DNA from: Cupriavidus taiwanensis LMG 19424 | GTDB lineage: Bacteria > Pseudomonadota > Gammaproteobacteria > Burkholderiales > Burkholderiaceae | Direction of reading: 5' to 3' | Length of the DNA stretch: 64,000 bases | Assembly: GCF_000069785.1 (NCBI RefSeq) | Contig: NC_010530.1 | Coordinates: forward strand, 1,172,001-1,236,000 | Shown: piece by piece, positions 52,299 through 60,136 of the stretch | How positions within the stretch are numbered: the stretch's first letter is position 1 | Layout: each line of letters starts with the position of its first letter | Position numbers and translations under genes: made by a program | Notes under the pieces: generated by a model | The model's input: only the letters and a program-made list of their open reading frames with translations | Told to the model about the DNA's origin: nothing | Databases searched by the model: none

Positions 52299-54617
52299 GT
52301 GTCCGCCGTGATCCCTCCCACTTCCGATACCCCGGCGCCGGCCACCGTGCCAGCGCAACCGGCGTACGTGGTCGCCGTGCGCGCGCTGTGCGAGTTCACC
52401 GCCAAGGCCGGCGACCTGGACCTGCGCTTCGTGCCGACCCCGTCGGCGCAAGACGGGGTGGCGGGGCACGGCGTGGTGACCGGCCGCCGCGGTGCGGGCT
52501 ACCAGGCCGAAGTGGCGCTGTCCGCGGATTTCGGTCCGCTCCATGTCCGGGGCCGTGCCGATGGCTACGATCCGGCTGCGAACCGGCTCGAAGAAATCAA
52601 GACGTTCCGCGGCGATGCCGCCGTGCCGGACAACCACCGCCACCTGCACTGGGCGCAAGCCAGGATCTACGGCTGGCTGCTGTGCCGCAAGCTGGGGCTG
52701 CCGGGGCTGGAGATTGCGGTGGTCTATTTCGACATCGTCAGCCAGCGCGAGCATCCGGTGGTGGCGCATTTCGACGCGCCAGCGCTCGAGGCATTCTTTG
52801 TCCAGTCCTGCGAGCGCTTCCTGCACTGGGCGCAGGCCGAGATGGCACACCGGCAGGCGCGCGATGCCGCGTTGGCGCAGCTGGCGTTCCCGCACCAGGG
52901 CTTTCGCCCGGGCCAGCGCGAACTGGCCCAGGCGGTCTACAACGCCAACCGCGCCGGGCGCCACCTGCTGGCGCAGGCGCCCACCGGCATCGGCAAGTCG
53001 GTCGGGACGCTGTTCCCCGTGCTCAAGGCCATGCCGGGCCAGCGGCTCGACAAGGTGTTCTTCCTCTCGGCCCGCTCCACCGGCCGCGCAGTGGCGCTGC
53101 ACGCCGCCGCAGCCTTGCGCGCCCATGGCGCGCAGCCGCTGCGCGTGCTGGAACTGACCGCGCGCGACAAGGCCTGCGAGCATCCCGAGCTGGCCTGCCA
53201 TGGCGAATCCTGTCCGCTGGCGCGCGGCTTCTATGACCGCCTGCCGGCCGCGCGCGAAGCGGCGCGCGCCGTGCCGGTGCGCGATCGGGAAGCGGTGCGC
53301 GCGCTGGCGCGCGAACATGCCGTCTGCCCTTACTACCTGGCCCAGGAACTGGTGCGCTGGAGCGACGTGGTGGTGGCCGACTACAACTACTACTTCGACC
53401 GCAGCGCGATGCTTTATGCGCTGACCGTGGCCAATGGCTGGCGCGCCAGCGTGCTGGTGGACGAGGCCCACAACCTGGTCGAGCGCGGGCGCGCAATGTA
53501 CACGGCGGAGCTGGATCCGCAAGCGCTGCGGGCGCTGCGCCGCAGTGCTCCTGCGGCGGTGTCCCGGCCGCTGGCGCGGCTGGCGCGGCAGTGGAACACG
53601 CTTGCGCGCCAGGGTGACGATGCCTACGAGGTCCTGCCGGACGTGCCCGCGGCATTTCGCCGTGCGCTGGACGAATGCTGTGCGGCGGCGCTGGCCTACA
53701 TGACCGAGCATCCGGGCGCGCACGATCCGGCGCTGCAGCGTTTTTACTTCGACGCGCTGCATTTCGCCCGCCTGGCCGAGCAGCTCGATGCAAATTCTCT
53801 GTTCGATATCCAGCGCACGCCACGCGGCCGGCGCGGCCACCATGCCCGGCTATGCCTGCGCAATGTCATCCCGGCGCCGTTCCTGCGCCCGCGGCTGGCC
53901 GCCGCGCATTCGGTCACGCTGTTTTCCGCGACCCTCGATCCGGCGGACTATTACCTGGACACGCTGGGCTTGCCGGCCGATTGCGCGCGCGTGCAAGTGC
54001 CATCGCCGTTTCGCGCCGACCAGCTCTCGGTACGGATCGCCTCGCGCATCTCCACGCGCTATGCGCGGCGCGAGCAGTCGCTGCCGGCCATCGTGGCGCT
54101 GATGGCGGACCAGTTTCGCGCGCGCCGCGGCAACTACCTGGCCTTCTTCAGCAGCCACGAATACCTGCAGCAGGCGGTCGCCCGCTTTGCCGTGTCGCAC
54201 CCGGACATCCCGCATTGGGTCCAGGCACGGGGCATGGATGAAGCCGCGCAGGCGGCGTTCCTGGCAGCCTTTGTCGAGGGCGGCGAGGGCATCGGCTTTG
54301 CGGTACTCGGCGGCGCATTTGCCGAAGGCGTGGACCTGCCGGGCGAGCGCCTGATCGGCGCCTTCGTCGCCACGCTGGGGCTGCCGCAGTTCAACGCCGT
54401 CAACGAACAGTTTCGCGCGCGCATGGAGCAGGCGTTCGGGCAGGGCTACGCTTATGCCTATCTGTATCCGGGGCTGCGCAAGGTGGTGCAGGCGGCCGGC
54501 CGCGTGATTCGCACGCAGCAGGACCAGGGCGTGCTGTATCTGATCGACGACCGCTTTGCCGCGGCGCAGGTACGCGGCTTGCTGCCGTCATGGTGGGAAA
54601 TCGCACCGGCGGCGTAG
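52299..54617 (+). CDS. DinG/XPD-like helicase with N-terminal RecB-type nuclease motif
   Basis: About 772 residues from GTG 52299 (GTG 52308 possible; the SOS box upstream rules out earlier starts). Order: a PD-(D/E)xK-like segment (RGRADGYDP...LEEIKTF, about 85-101); Walker A APTGIGKS (about 227-234); a cluster of four cysteines (KAC, LAC, ESC, AVC; about 292-345) of the XPD/DinG iron-sulfur type; DEAH box VDEAHN (about 387); and C-terminal motifs LFSATL, FFSSHEYLQ and QAAGRVIRTQQDQG. It should be a 5'-3' DNA helicase acting in repair, and the nuclease-like N-terminus suggests coupled cleavage. Confidence 0.9.
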   Translation: MSAVIPPTSDTPAPATVPAQPAYVVAVRALCEFTAKAGDLDLRFVPTPSAQDGVAGHGVVTGRRGAGYQAEVALSADFGPLHVRGRADGYDPAANRLEEIKTFRGDAAVPDNHRHLHWAQARIYGWLLCRKLGLPGLEIAVVYFDIVSQREHPVVAHFDAPALEAFFVQSCERFLHWAQAEMAHRQARDAALAQLAFPHQGFRPGQRELAQAVYNANRAGRHLLAQAPTGIGKSVGTLFPVLKAMPGQRLDKVFFLSARSTGRAVALHAAAALRAHGAQPLRVLELTARDKACEHPELACHGESCPLARGFYDRLPAAREAARAVPVRDREAVRALAREHAVCPYYLAQELVRWSDVVVADYNYYFDRSAMLYALTVANGWRASVLVDEAHNLVERGRAMYTAELDPQALRALRRSAPAAVSRPLARLARQWNTLARQGDDAYEVLPDVPAAFRRALDECCAAALAYMTEHPGAHDPALQRFYFDALHFARLAEQLDANSLFDIQRTPRGRRGHHARLCLRNVIPAPFLRPRLAAAHSVTLFSATLDPADYYLDTLGLPADCARVQVPSPFRADQLSVRIASRISTRYARREQSLPAIVALMADQFRARRGNYLAFFSSHEYLQQAVARFAVSHPDIPHWVQARGMDEAAQAAFLAAFVEGGEGIGFAVLGGAFAEGVDLPGERLIGAFVATLGLPQFNAVNEQFRARMEQAFGQGYAYAYLYPGLRKVVQAAGRVIRTQQDQGVLYLIDDRFAAAQVRGLLPSWWEIAPAA

Positions 54618-54745
54618 AAATTACACGGTGGCGCGGCGGATGCGGCATGCTGCAGCCATGGCCGGCCCCACGCATTGCCCGGCACTGGCCTGGAATGAAT
54701 CTGGCAGGCAGGCAGACCGTCACGCGCCCTTTGAAAGGAAACACC

Positions 54746-55069
54746 ATGCCGATGACCCAACACTACGCGGCCACCGAGCCGACCCGCACCGAAGTGGACA
54801 CGCTGTCCGGCGCCACCGTGCTGGAGTTCGGCGCCCCCTGGTGCGGCTACTGCCAGCGGGCACAGCCGGCGCTGGCCGAGGCCTTTGCCGTGCATCCCGA
54901 CCTGCGCCACCTGAAGATCGAAGACGGCAGCGGACGTCCGCTGGGCCGGTCCTTCCGCATCAAACTATGGCCGACGCTGGTATTCCTGCGCGACGGCCAG
55001 GAAGTGGCCAGGCTGGTGCGCCCGACCGAAGCGCAGCCGATCCGCGAGGCGATGCGCCGCATTGCCTGA
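54746..55069 (+). CDS. Thioredoxin-family protein
   Basis: 107 residues; ATG 54746 has AAAGGAA upstream. Thioredoxin fold with active site APWCGYCQRAQPAL (Cys-Gly-Tyr-Cys), cis-Pro in KLWPTLVFLRDGQEVARLV. CGYC differs from the usual CGPC and implies a different redox potential. No signal peptide, so cytosolic. It follows the helicase gene by 128 bp. Confidence 0.93.
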   Translation: MPMTQHYAATEPTRTEVDTLSGATVLEFGAPWCGYCQRAQPALAEAFAVHPDLRHLKIEDGSGRPLGRSFRIKLWPTLVFLRDGQEVARLVRPTEAQPIREAMRRIA

Positions 55070-55092
55070 CCACTGCAGGCGCCCCCGCCGGC

Positions 55093-55524
55093 TTACTTGG
55101 CGAACACCTGGCTCAGATCGCCGAATGCCTTGAACTCCAGCGCGTTGCCCGACGGGTCCAGGAAGAACATGGTCGCCTGTTCGCCGACCTGGCCCTTGAA
55201 GCGCACGTGCGGCTCGATCACGAACTGCGTGCCGGCCGCCCGCAGCCGGGCGGCCAGCGCCTCCCATTGGTCCATCGGCAGGATGGCGCCGAAATGGCGC
55301 ACCGGCACGTCGTCGCCGTCGACGGCGCTGGTGGCACCGTGGCCGCATTCCTCGGGCGACAGATGGGCCACTACCTGGTGTCCGTAGAAGTTGAAATCCA
55401 CCCACGCTTCGGAACTGCGGCCTTCCGGGCAACCCAGCAAACCGCCATAGAAACGCCGTGCCTCGGCCAGGTCGCGCACGGGAAACGCCAGGTGGAACAA
55501 GGGGATTGGGGAAGTCGTGCTCAT
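55093..55524 (-). CDS. VOC-family (glyoxalase/dioxygenase-like) protein
   Basis: 143 residues, two beta-alpha-beta-beta-beta units. Metal ligands are likely His11 ([11 protein letters not shown]), His in VRHFGAIL and Glu in [39 protein letters not shown] is typical. It resembles the extradiol-dioxygenase-like VOC proteins; substrate unknown. It diverges from a LysR regulator. Confidence 0.9.
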   Translation of the reverse strand: MSTTSPIPLFHLAFPVRDLAEARRFYGGLLGCPEGRSSEAWVDFNFYGHQVVAHLSPEECGHGATSAVDGDDVPVRHFGAILPMDQWEALAARLRAAGTQFVIEPHVRFKGQVGEQATMFFLDPSGNALEFKAFGDLSQVFAK

Positions 55525-55657
55525 GGGGCTTGGTCAGGAGAGGGAAAGGGTTTGACGGGGTTTGACGGGGCTGGCCTGCCGGTGCGTTGATTGTAGTCAG
55601 CACAACCCTTAATATGAAGCGAATCATTTTTGCCCTGAGCATCGAAAATTTTTATAA

Positions 55658-56551
55658 ATGATCCGCTACTTCCAGACCTTCCTGACGGCTGCCGAAGCTG
55701 GATCGTTTTCCGCCGCGGCGGCGCGGCTGGCGCTGACCCAGTCGGCCGTCAGCACGCAGATCCGGCGCCTTGAAGAAGACCTCGACTGCCGCCTGTTCGA
55801 GCGCACCGGCAAGTCGGTCGTGCTCAGCGAAGCCGGGCACCGGTTGCTGCCGGAAGCGCGGCGCCTTGTCGAGCTTTACGCCGCAATGAAGGACCGCGCC
55901 GGCCCGCACGCCGATGCCGCGCCGGTGGAGCTGGGCGCGGTGTCGACGGTCCAATCCACCTTGCTGGCCGAGGCCATGCGGCATTTCCGCGAGCGCTTTC
56001 CTGACTCGCACGTGAATGTGGTGCCCGGCATGTCGACCCAGCTGCTGACGCAGGTCGATGCGCGCGAGCTGGATGTGGCCGTGCTGATCCGGCCGCGGCT
56101 GGGCTTGCCGCCGGAACTGAAGTGGGTGCCGCTGGTGCGCGAGCGCTTCGTCGGCATCGCGCCGGCCGGTGCGCCGCGGGAACTGCGCGCGCTGGTCGAG
56201 GCGCTGCCGTTTATCCGCTACAACCGCCACAGCACCGGCGGCCAGCTGGTGGATCAATACCTGAAGCGGCAACGGCTGTGGGTCAGGGAAGGGATGGAAC
56301 TGGACGAGCCGGCGGTGATCCTGCAGATGGTGGCGGCGGGCCTGGGCTGCGCCATCATTCCGGCCGAACTGGTGCCGCTGCGCGAGGCGGCCGGCGTGGT
56401 ACAGGTGCCGCTGCCGGGCGGGCCGCTCTATCGCGAGGTGGGTGTGCTGGTGCGGGAATCGGCGCTGCGCCGCGCGCCGGTCGAGGCGCTGATCGACGCC
56501 TTCGTGGCTGCCAGCGCGCGCCGGCAGCTCACCGAGGCGCACGAAGGCTAG
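55658..56551 (+). CDS. LysR-family transcriptional regulator
   Basis: 297 residues: HTH (about 1-60; [67 protein letters not shown]) and substrate-binding domain (about 90-290). It diverges from the VOC gene across 133 bp and is the likely regulator of that gene. Its last four bases overlap the convergent cupin gene. Confidence 0.93.
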   Translation: MIRYFQTFLTAAEAGSFSAAAARLALTQSAVSTQIRRLEEDLDCRLFERTGKSVVLSEAGHRLLPEARRLVELYAAMKDRAGPHADAAPVELGAVSTVQSTLLAEAMRHFRERFPDSHVNVVPGMSTQLLTQVDARELDVAVLIRPRLGLPPELKWVPLVRERFVGIAPAGAPRELRALVEALPFIRYNRHSTGGQLVDQYLKRQRLWVREGMELDEPAVILQMVAAGLGCAIIPAELVPLREAAGVVQVPLPGGPLYREVGVLVRESALRRAPVEALIDAFVAASARRQLTEAHEG

Positions 56552-56883
56552 CGGCTGCCGGGCAATACCATCGTGACCAGCACCGAGGCATCGGACACCG
56601 CCGTCACGTCGTAGCGCACGCAGGGCCCGAGGTAAAGCAGGTCGCCCTGGTGCAGCTGGCGTTCGCTGCCGTCCACGCGCACGCGGACCTCGCCTTCCAG
56701 GCATTGCACGGTCATGGGTCCATCCACGGCATGCGGGGGTACATGCTTGCCGGCCTTCAGCACCAGCCGCATGACTTCGAGGGGACCTTCCTTGAACAGG
56801 GCCTGGGTGGCGGTCTGGTCCAGCCGCGCGCCCAAAGGCAGCACGCTGGCGATCTGTCCGGAAGCAAGATGGGGAAGGGACAT
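56548..56883 (-). CDS. Small cupin protein
   Basis: 111 residues, one cupin domain. The motif 1 region VLKAGKHVPPHAVDGPMTVQCLEGEVRV has His at the expected metal site, and motif 2 is DLLYLGPCVRYDVTAV, where the usual final His is replaced. Such single-domain cupins often protect against aldehydes or act as small regulators; function unknown. Convergent with the LysR gene. Confidence 0.85.
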   Translation of the reverse strand: MSLPHLASGQIASVLPLGARLDQTATQALFKEGPLEVMRLVLKAGKHVPPHAVDGPMTVQCLEGEVRVRVDGSERQLHQGDLLYLGPCVRYDVTAVSDASVLVTMVLPGSR

Positions 56884-57008
56884 GCGCGGCTCCTCGCGGT
56901 GTTGTGGGGTGGCTTGTCAGGCGCGCCGGCGCCGGGCGGCGGCACGCTTTCTCAATCTAGCACCGGAGCGCGCGTATCCGTAGCACGCAGCGTGGTGTCG
57001 CAGCCAGA

Positions 57009-57350
57009 TCAGGCCGCGGCGGACGCGCGTGCGCGGCGATGGGCTGGCGCCTCTGACACACCGCTGCGGTCCATGCCCGCGATATCCAGGCCGGCCGCAC
57101 GGTGGGCACCGTCGGAGAACGGATCACGCTGATCGTTGACGCGCGCGCCATCGGTGAAGGGGTCGCGCTTGTCGTTGACGCGCGCGCCGTCGGTGAACGG
57201 ATCGCGCTTGCCGTTGTGCAGGACGTAGCCATGGCGGTCACCGGCTACGCCGCGGTCGTTCAGGCCTTGTGCCAGGGCAGGGGTGGCGGCAGCGATGGCG
57301 GCAAGGGAGAGGGACGTGGCAAGAAGGGCTTTGAGAGCGTTTTTATGCAT
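57009..57350 (-). CDS. Exported protein with 13-residue DPFTDGA repeats
   Basis: 113 residues. The signal peptide ends at about residue 28 (ATPALAQ). After a short linker come three 13-residue tandem units KRDPFTDGARVND, KRDPFTDGARVND and QRDPFSDGAHRAA (residues 48-86), encoded by near-identical 39-bp DNA repeats (about 57092-57209). A basic/Ala tail follows. The core [DN]-P-[FY]-[TS]-[DE]-G-A-[KRH] is the same as in the 12-residue repeats of the gene at 15928-16296. Family not recognised. Confidence 0.82.
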   Translation of the reverse strand: MHKNALKALLATSLSLAAIAAATPALAQGLNDRGVAGDRHGYVLHNGKRDPFTDGARVNDKRDPFTDGARVNDQRDPFSDGAHRAAGLDIAGMDRSGVSEAPAHRRARASAAA

Positions 57351-57527
57351 GTCTGCTGTTTTTAGGTGGGGACGGCTGGCCCGCGAGGGGCCGCGCAGGC
57401 ATGGCGGGTTTGCCGCCTGCGCCGTCCGGGTTCGCCTTTTGGGCGGTGCCGCGTGGAGATTTGCGCAGCACGGGGACGAAGTTTAGGTCAGTGAAACTAT
57501 TCCCGTGATGATTTAACTGTCCACTAT

Positions 57528-58991
57528 TCAGTCGTTTTTTTCATCCATCGTCCCGGGGACGACAGCTAGCCTGCGGGCGGTCTGCCAGCCGCCCCCCAGG
57601 GCCAGGAACACGTCGACCTGCCGCCCGGCAACCTCGCCCGCTGAAGCCGCCAGGGCAGCCTGTGCGGCGGCGAGGTCGCGCTCGGCGTCGAGATGCGCCA
57701 GCCAGGGCACGCGCCCTGCCTGCCACAGCCGGCGCTGCTGCTGCGCAACCTGCGTGGCGTGCTCGCTGGCGGCGTGCAGCGCCGCGTGGCGTTCCCGTTC
57801 GCGCGAGTAGGCCGACAGCGCGGTCTCGGTCTCCTGCAGGGCGCGCAGCACCACGCCGTCAAAGCGCGCCAGCGCGGCATCGGCGGCGGCTTCCAGGCCG
57901 TGGATGCGATGCCGCACGCCGTTGGTGGGCCAGCTCCAGCTCACCAGTGGTCCCAGGCTCCAGCGTGCCGTGGGCCCGCTGCCCAGATGGCTGAGCACGC
58001 CGGTCAGTCCGGCGCTGGCGCCGATGCGGATCGACGGATACAGGTCTGCCGTGGCCACGCCGATGCGAGCGGTGGCCGCAGCGAGTTCCCGCTCGGCCTG
58101 GCGCACATCGGGCCGCCGGCGCAGCAGCGCGGCGCCGTCGCCAACCGGCAGTGGCGCGCGCAGCGCGGGCTCGGCATCGCAGGCGACGTCGGCATCCGGC
58201 AGCGTCGCCGGCGCCTGGCCCAGCAACAGCGCCAGCCGGTAGCGCGCGGCGCTGCGCGCGGCTTGCAGCGGGGGCAGCGTGGCGCGCAGCGCTTCAGTGC
58301 GGGCACGCTCGCGCGCCACCTCGGCAGGCTCGGCGCGGCCCGCGGCAAGCAAGCGGCGGGTGGCGTCCAGCGTGCGCTGCTGCACTGCCAGCTGTTGCCC
58401 CGCGGCGTGCAGCGCGTGCGTCGCGGCGCAGCCTTGCACGTAGGCGCGCACGGTTTGCGCGGCCACGGCGACGCGCACCATGTCGAGCGTCGCCTCGCTG
58501 GCCTGCGCGCCGGCCAGCGCGGCCTCGTCGGCGCGCGCCAGCTTGCCGAAGAAGTCGATCAGATACGAGGCGCCGAGGCCCAGGTCGCCCAGGTTGAACA
58601 CCGGCGGCTGGGCCTGCTGCAAGAAGCTCTCGCCCGACAGCTGCGCGCGCGCAACGCTGGCGCCGGCGCTGCCCTGCGGCAGGTTTTCGGATTCCACTTC
58701 GTGCAGCAGCGCCAGCGCGCGGCGCAGGTTGGCGCTGGCGGCGCGGATGTCGGTGTTTGCCGCCAGCGCCTTCGTGATCAGCCGGTCGAGCCGTTCGTCG
58801 TCATAGAGGCGCCACCAGTCATCGGGCACGGGCGCGATCGCGACGTGCGGTGCCTGCGCACCTTGCAGCGGGCCATTGGCCACGGCATCGCGCACCGCCG
58901 CGCGATCGGGCACGCGATAGTCCGGTCCCACTGTCGTGCAGGCACTCAGGTAGGCGCACAGGCATGCCGCCCAGGCGCTGCGCGGCCTCAC
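57528..58991 (-). CDS. Outer-membrane efflux lipoprotein (NodT/OprM-type)
   Basis: 487 residues, lipobox LSAC (Cys18), then two OEP repeats of long helices (YRLALLLGQAPATLPDADVACDAEP, LRRRPDVRQAERELAAATARIGVATADLYPSI is the family signature). It forms the outer-membrane channel for the pump encoded upstream. Its start overlaps the fusion-protein stop by four bases (ATGA). Confidence 0.94.
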   Translation of the reverse strand: MRPRSAWAACLCAYLSACTTVGPDYRVPDRAAVRDAVANGPLQGAQAPHVAIAPVPDDWWRLYDDERLDRLITKALAANTDIRAASANLRRALALLHEVESENLPQGSAGASVARAQLSGESFLQQAQPPVFNLGDLGLGASYLIDFFGKLARADEAALAGAQASEATLDMVRVAVAAQTVRAYVQGCAATHALHAAGQQLAVQQRTLDATRRLLAAGRAEPAEVARERARTEALRATLPPLQAARSAARYRLALLLGQAPATLPDADVACDAEPALRAPLPVGDGAALLRRRPDVRQAERELAAATARIGVATADLYPSIRIGASAGLTGVLSHLGSGPTARWSLGPLVSWSWPTNGVRHRIHGLEAAADAALARFDGVVLRALQETETALSAYSRERERHAALHAASEHATQVAQQQRRLWQAGRVPWLAHLDAERDLAAAQAALAASAGEVAGRQVDVFLALGGGWQTARRLAVVPGTMDEKND

Positions 58992-59896
58992 GATCGCGGC
59001 CCCGTGCGCCGCGCGGCGCCAGGGTCGGGAGCCGGCTCGCGCACGGCCACCGTAGCGGTGCGGCCCGAGACCAGGCGCACGTCGGCCGGCACGTCTTCCA
59101 GCGCGATGCGCACCGGCACGCGCTGGGCCAGCCGTACCCAGTTGAAAGTGGGATTGACGTTGGGCAGCAGGTTGGAACCCGCGCTGCGGTCGCGGTCCTC
59201 AATGCCGGCGGCGATGCTCTGGACATGGCCGCGCAGGCGGCGGGGCTCGCCCATGATATGCACGTCCACGGGGTTGCCGACGTGGATGCGGTGCAGCTTG
59301 GTTTCCTCGAAATAGCCTTCCACGTGGAAGGAGCCGGCGTCGACCATCGACAGCACCGGTCGCCCGGTTGACACGTAGTCGCCCAGCCGCGGCAGCCGGT
59401 CGTTGAGGTAGCCCGCCACCGGGCTGCGCACGCTGGTGCGTTGCAGGTTCAGCCGGGCCAGCCGCACCGCGGCTTCGGCCTGCGCCAGCGCGGCCTGGCC
59501 CTGCTCGACGCGCGCACGCCCTTGCTCCGCGACTTCGGCGGCGACCACGCCGTCCAGGCTGTGGTTGCGTGCGGCCTCGCGCCGTGCCTGCGCCAGCGCG
59601 GCACGCTGGGTCGCCAGCGTCGCCAGCGCCTGCTCCAGGGCGAGCGCGTAGCGGTCGCGGTCGATCTCGAACAGCAGCTCGCCGGCCTGGACGTACTGGT
59701 TGTCGCGCGCCACCACGCGCGTGACCAGGCCCGATACGTCGGGCGCCACCTGGACGATGTCGGCACGCACGTGGCCGTCGCGGGTCCAGGGCGCGGCGGT
59801 GTAGTAGTCCCACAGGTGGCGCAGCACCAGCAGTGCGGCGATGGCGGCCATCAGCGTCGGCAGCACGGGAAGCAAGGGTCGGAGTCGGAAGGTCAT
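58988..59896 (-). CDS. aaeA: HlyD-type membrane fusion protein (AaeA-like)
   Basis: 302 residues from ATG 59896. One N-terminal membrane anchor (about 10-27), biotinyl-lipoyl-like halves (APDVSGLVTRVVARDNQYVQAGELLFEIDRDRY and RTSVRSPVAGYLNDRLPRLGDYVSTGRPVLSMVD) around a coiled hairpin, then a beta barrel. AaeA-like proteins link an FUSC pump to an outer-membrane channel for export of aromatic acids. Start and stop both overlap neighbours by four bases. Confidence 0.93.
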   Translation of the reverse strand: MTFRLRPLLPVLPTLMAAIAALLVLRHLWDYYTAAPWTRDGHVRADIVQVAPDVSGLVTRVVARDNQYVQAGELLFEIDRDRYALALEQALATLATQRAALAQARREAARNHSLDGVVAAEVAEQGRARVEQGQAALAQAEAAVRLARLNLQRTSVRSPVAGYLNDRLPRLGDYVSTGRPVLSMVDAGSFHVEGYFEETKLHRIHVGNPVDVHIMGEPRRLRGHVQSIAAGIEDRDRSAGSNLLPNVNPTFNWVRLAQRVPVRIALEDVPADVRLVSGRTATVAVREPAPDPGAARRTGPRS

Positions 59897-60111
59897 GACG
59901 GCAGTCCTGGCACCGCGGCAAAAACGGCGGCCACGGCGCCCAGGACGATCACATAGAGGGAAAGGTTGAACAGCGAGCGATGCCAGATGTGCCGGTAGCA
60001 ACCCAGCGCGGCCAGCACGATGCGCACGGCCGTGGCCACGGCAAAGGCCAGCACGGCCAGCACCAGCACACCGGGCACGAATACGCCGTAGAGGTCGATT
60101 TCACTAAGCAT
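59893..60111 (-). CDS. aaeX: DUF1656 small membrane protein (AaeX-like)
   Basis: 72 residues, two hydrophobic helices (VFVPGVLVLAVLAFAVATAVRIVLAALG and FNLSLYVIVLGAVAAVFAAV), the DUF1656 pattern. It always accompanies FUSC/HlyD pumps; role unknown. ATGA overlap with the fusion-protein gene. Confidence 0.92.
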   Translation of the reverse strand: MLSEIDLYGVFVPGVLVLAVLAFAVATAVRIVLAALGCYRHIWHRSLFNLSLYVIVLGAVAAVFAAVPGLPS

Positions 60112-60136
60112 GGGGAGCAGCGCGCAGGCCTGGGGA

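Noticed and set aside
52104..53843. 579-codon minus-strand open frame
   Set aside because: Antisense to the helicase and over its SOS box; no recognisable domain.
55549..55569. Short direct repeat ggtttgacgg near the VOC/LysR gap
   Set aside because: Two adjacent copies of about 11 bases only; could be chance slippage and no regulatory logic is visible.
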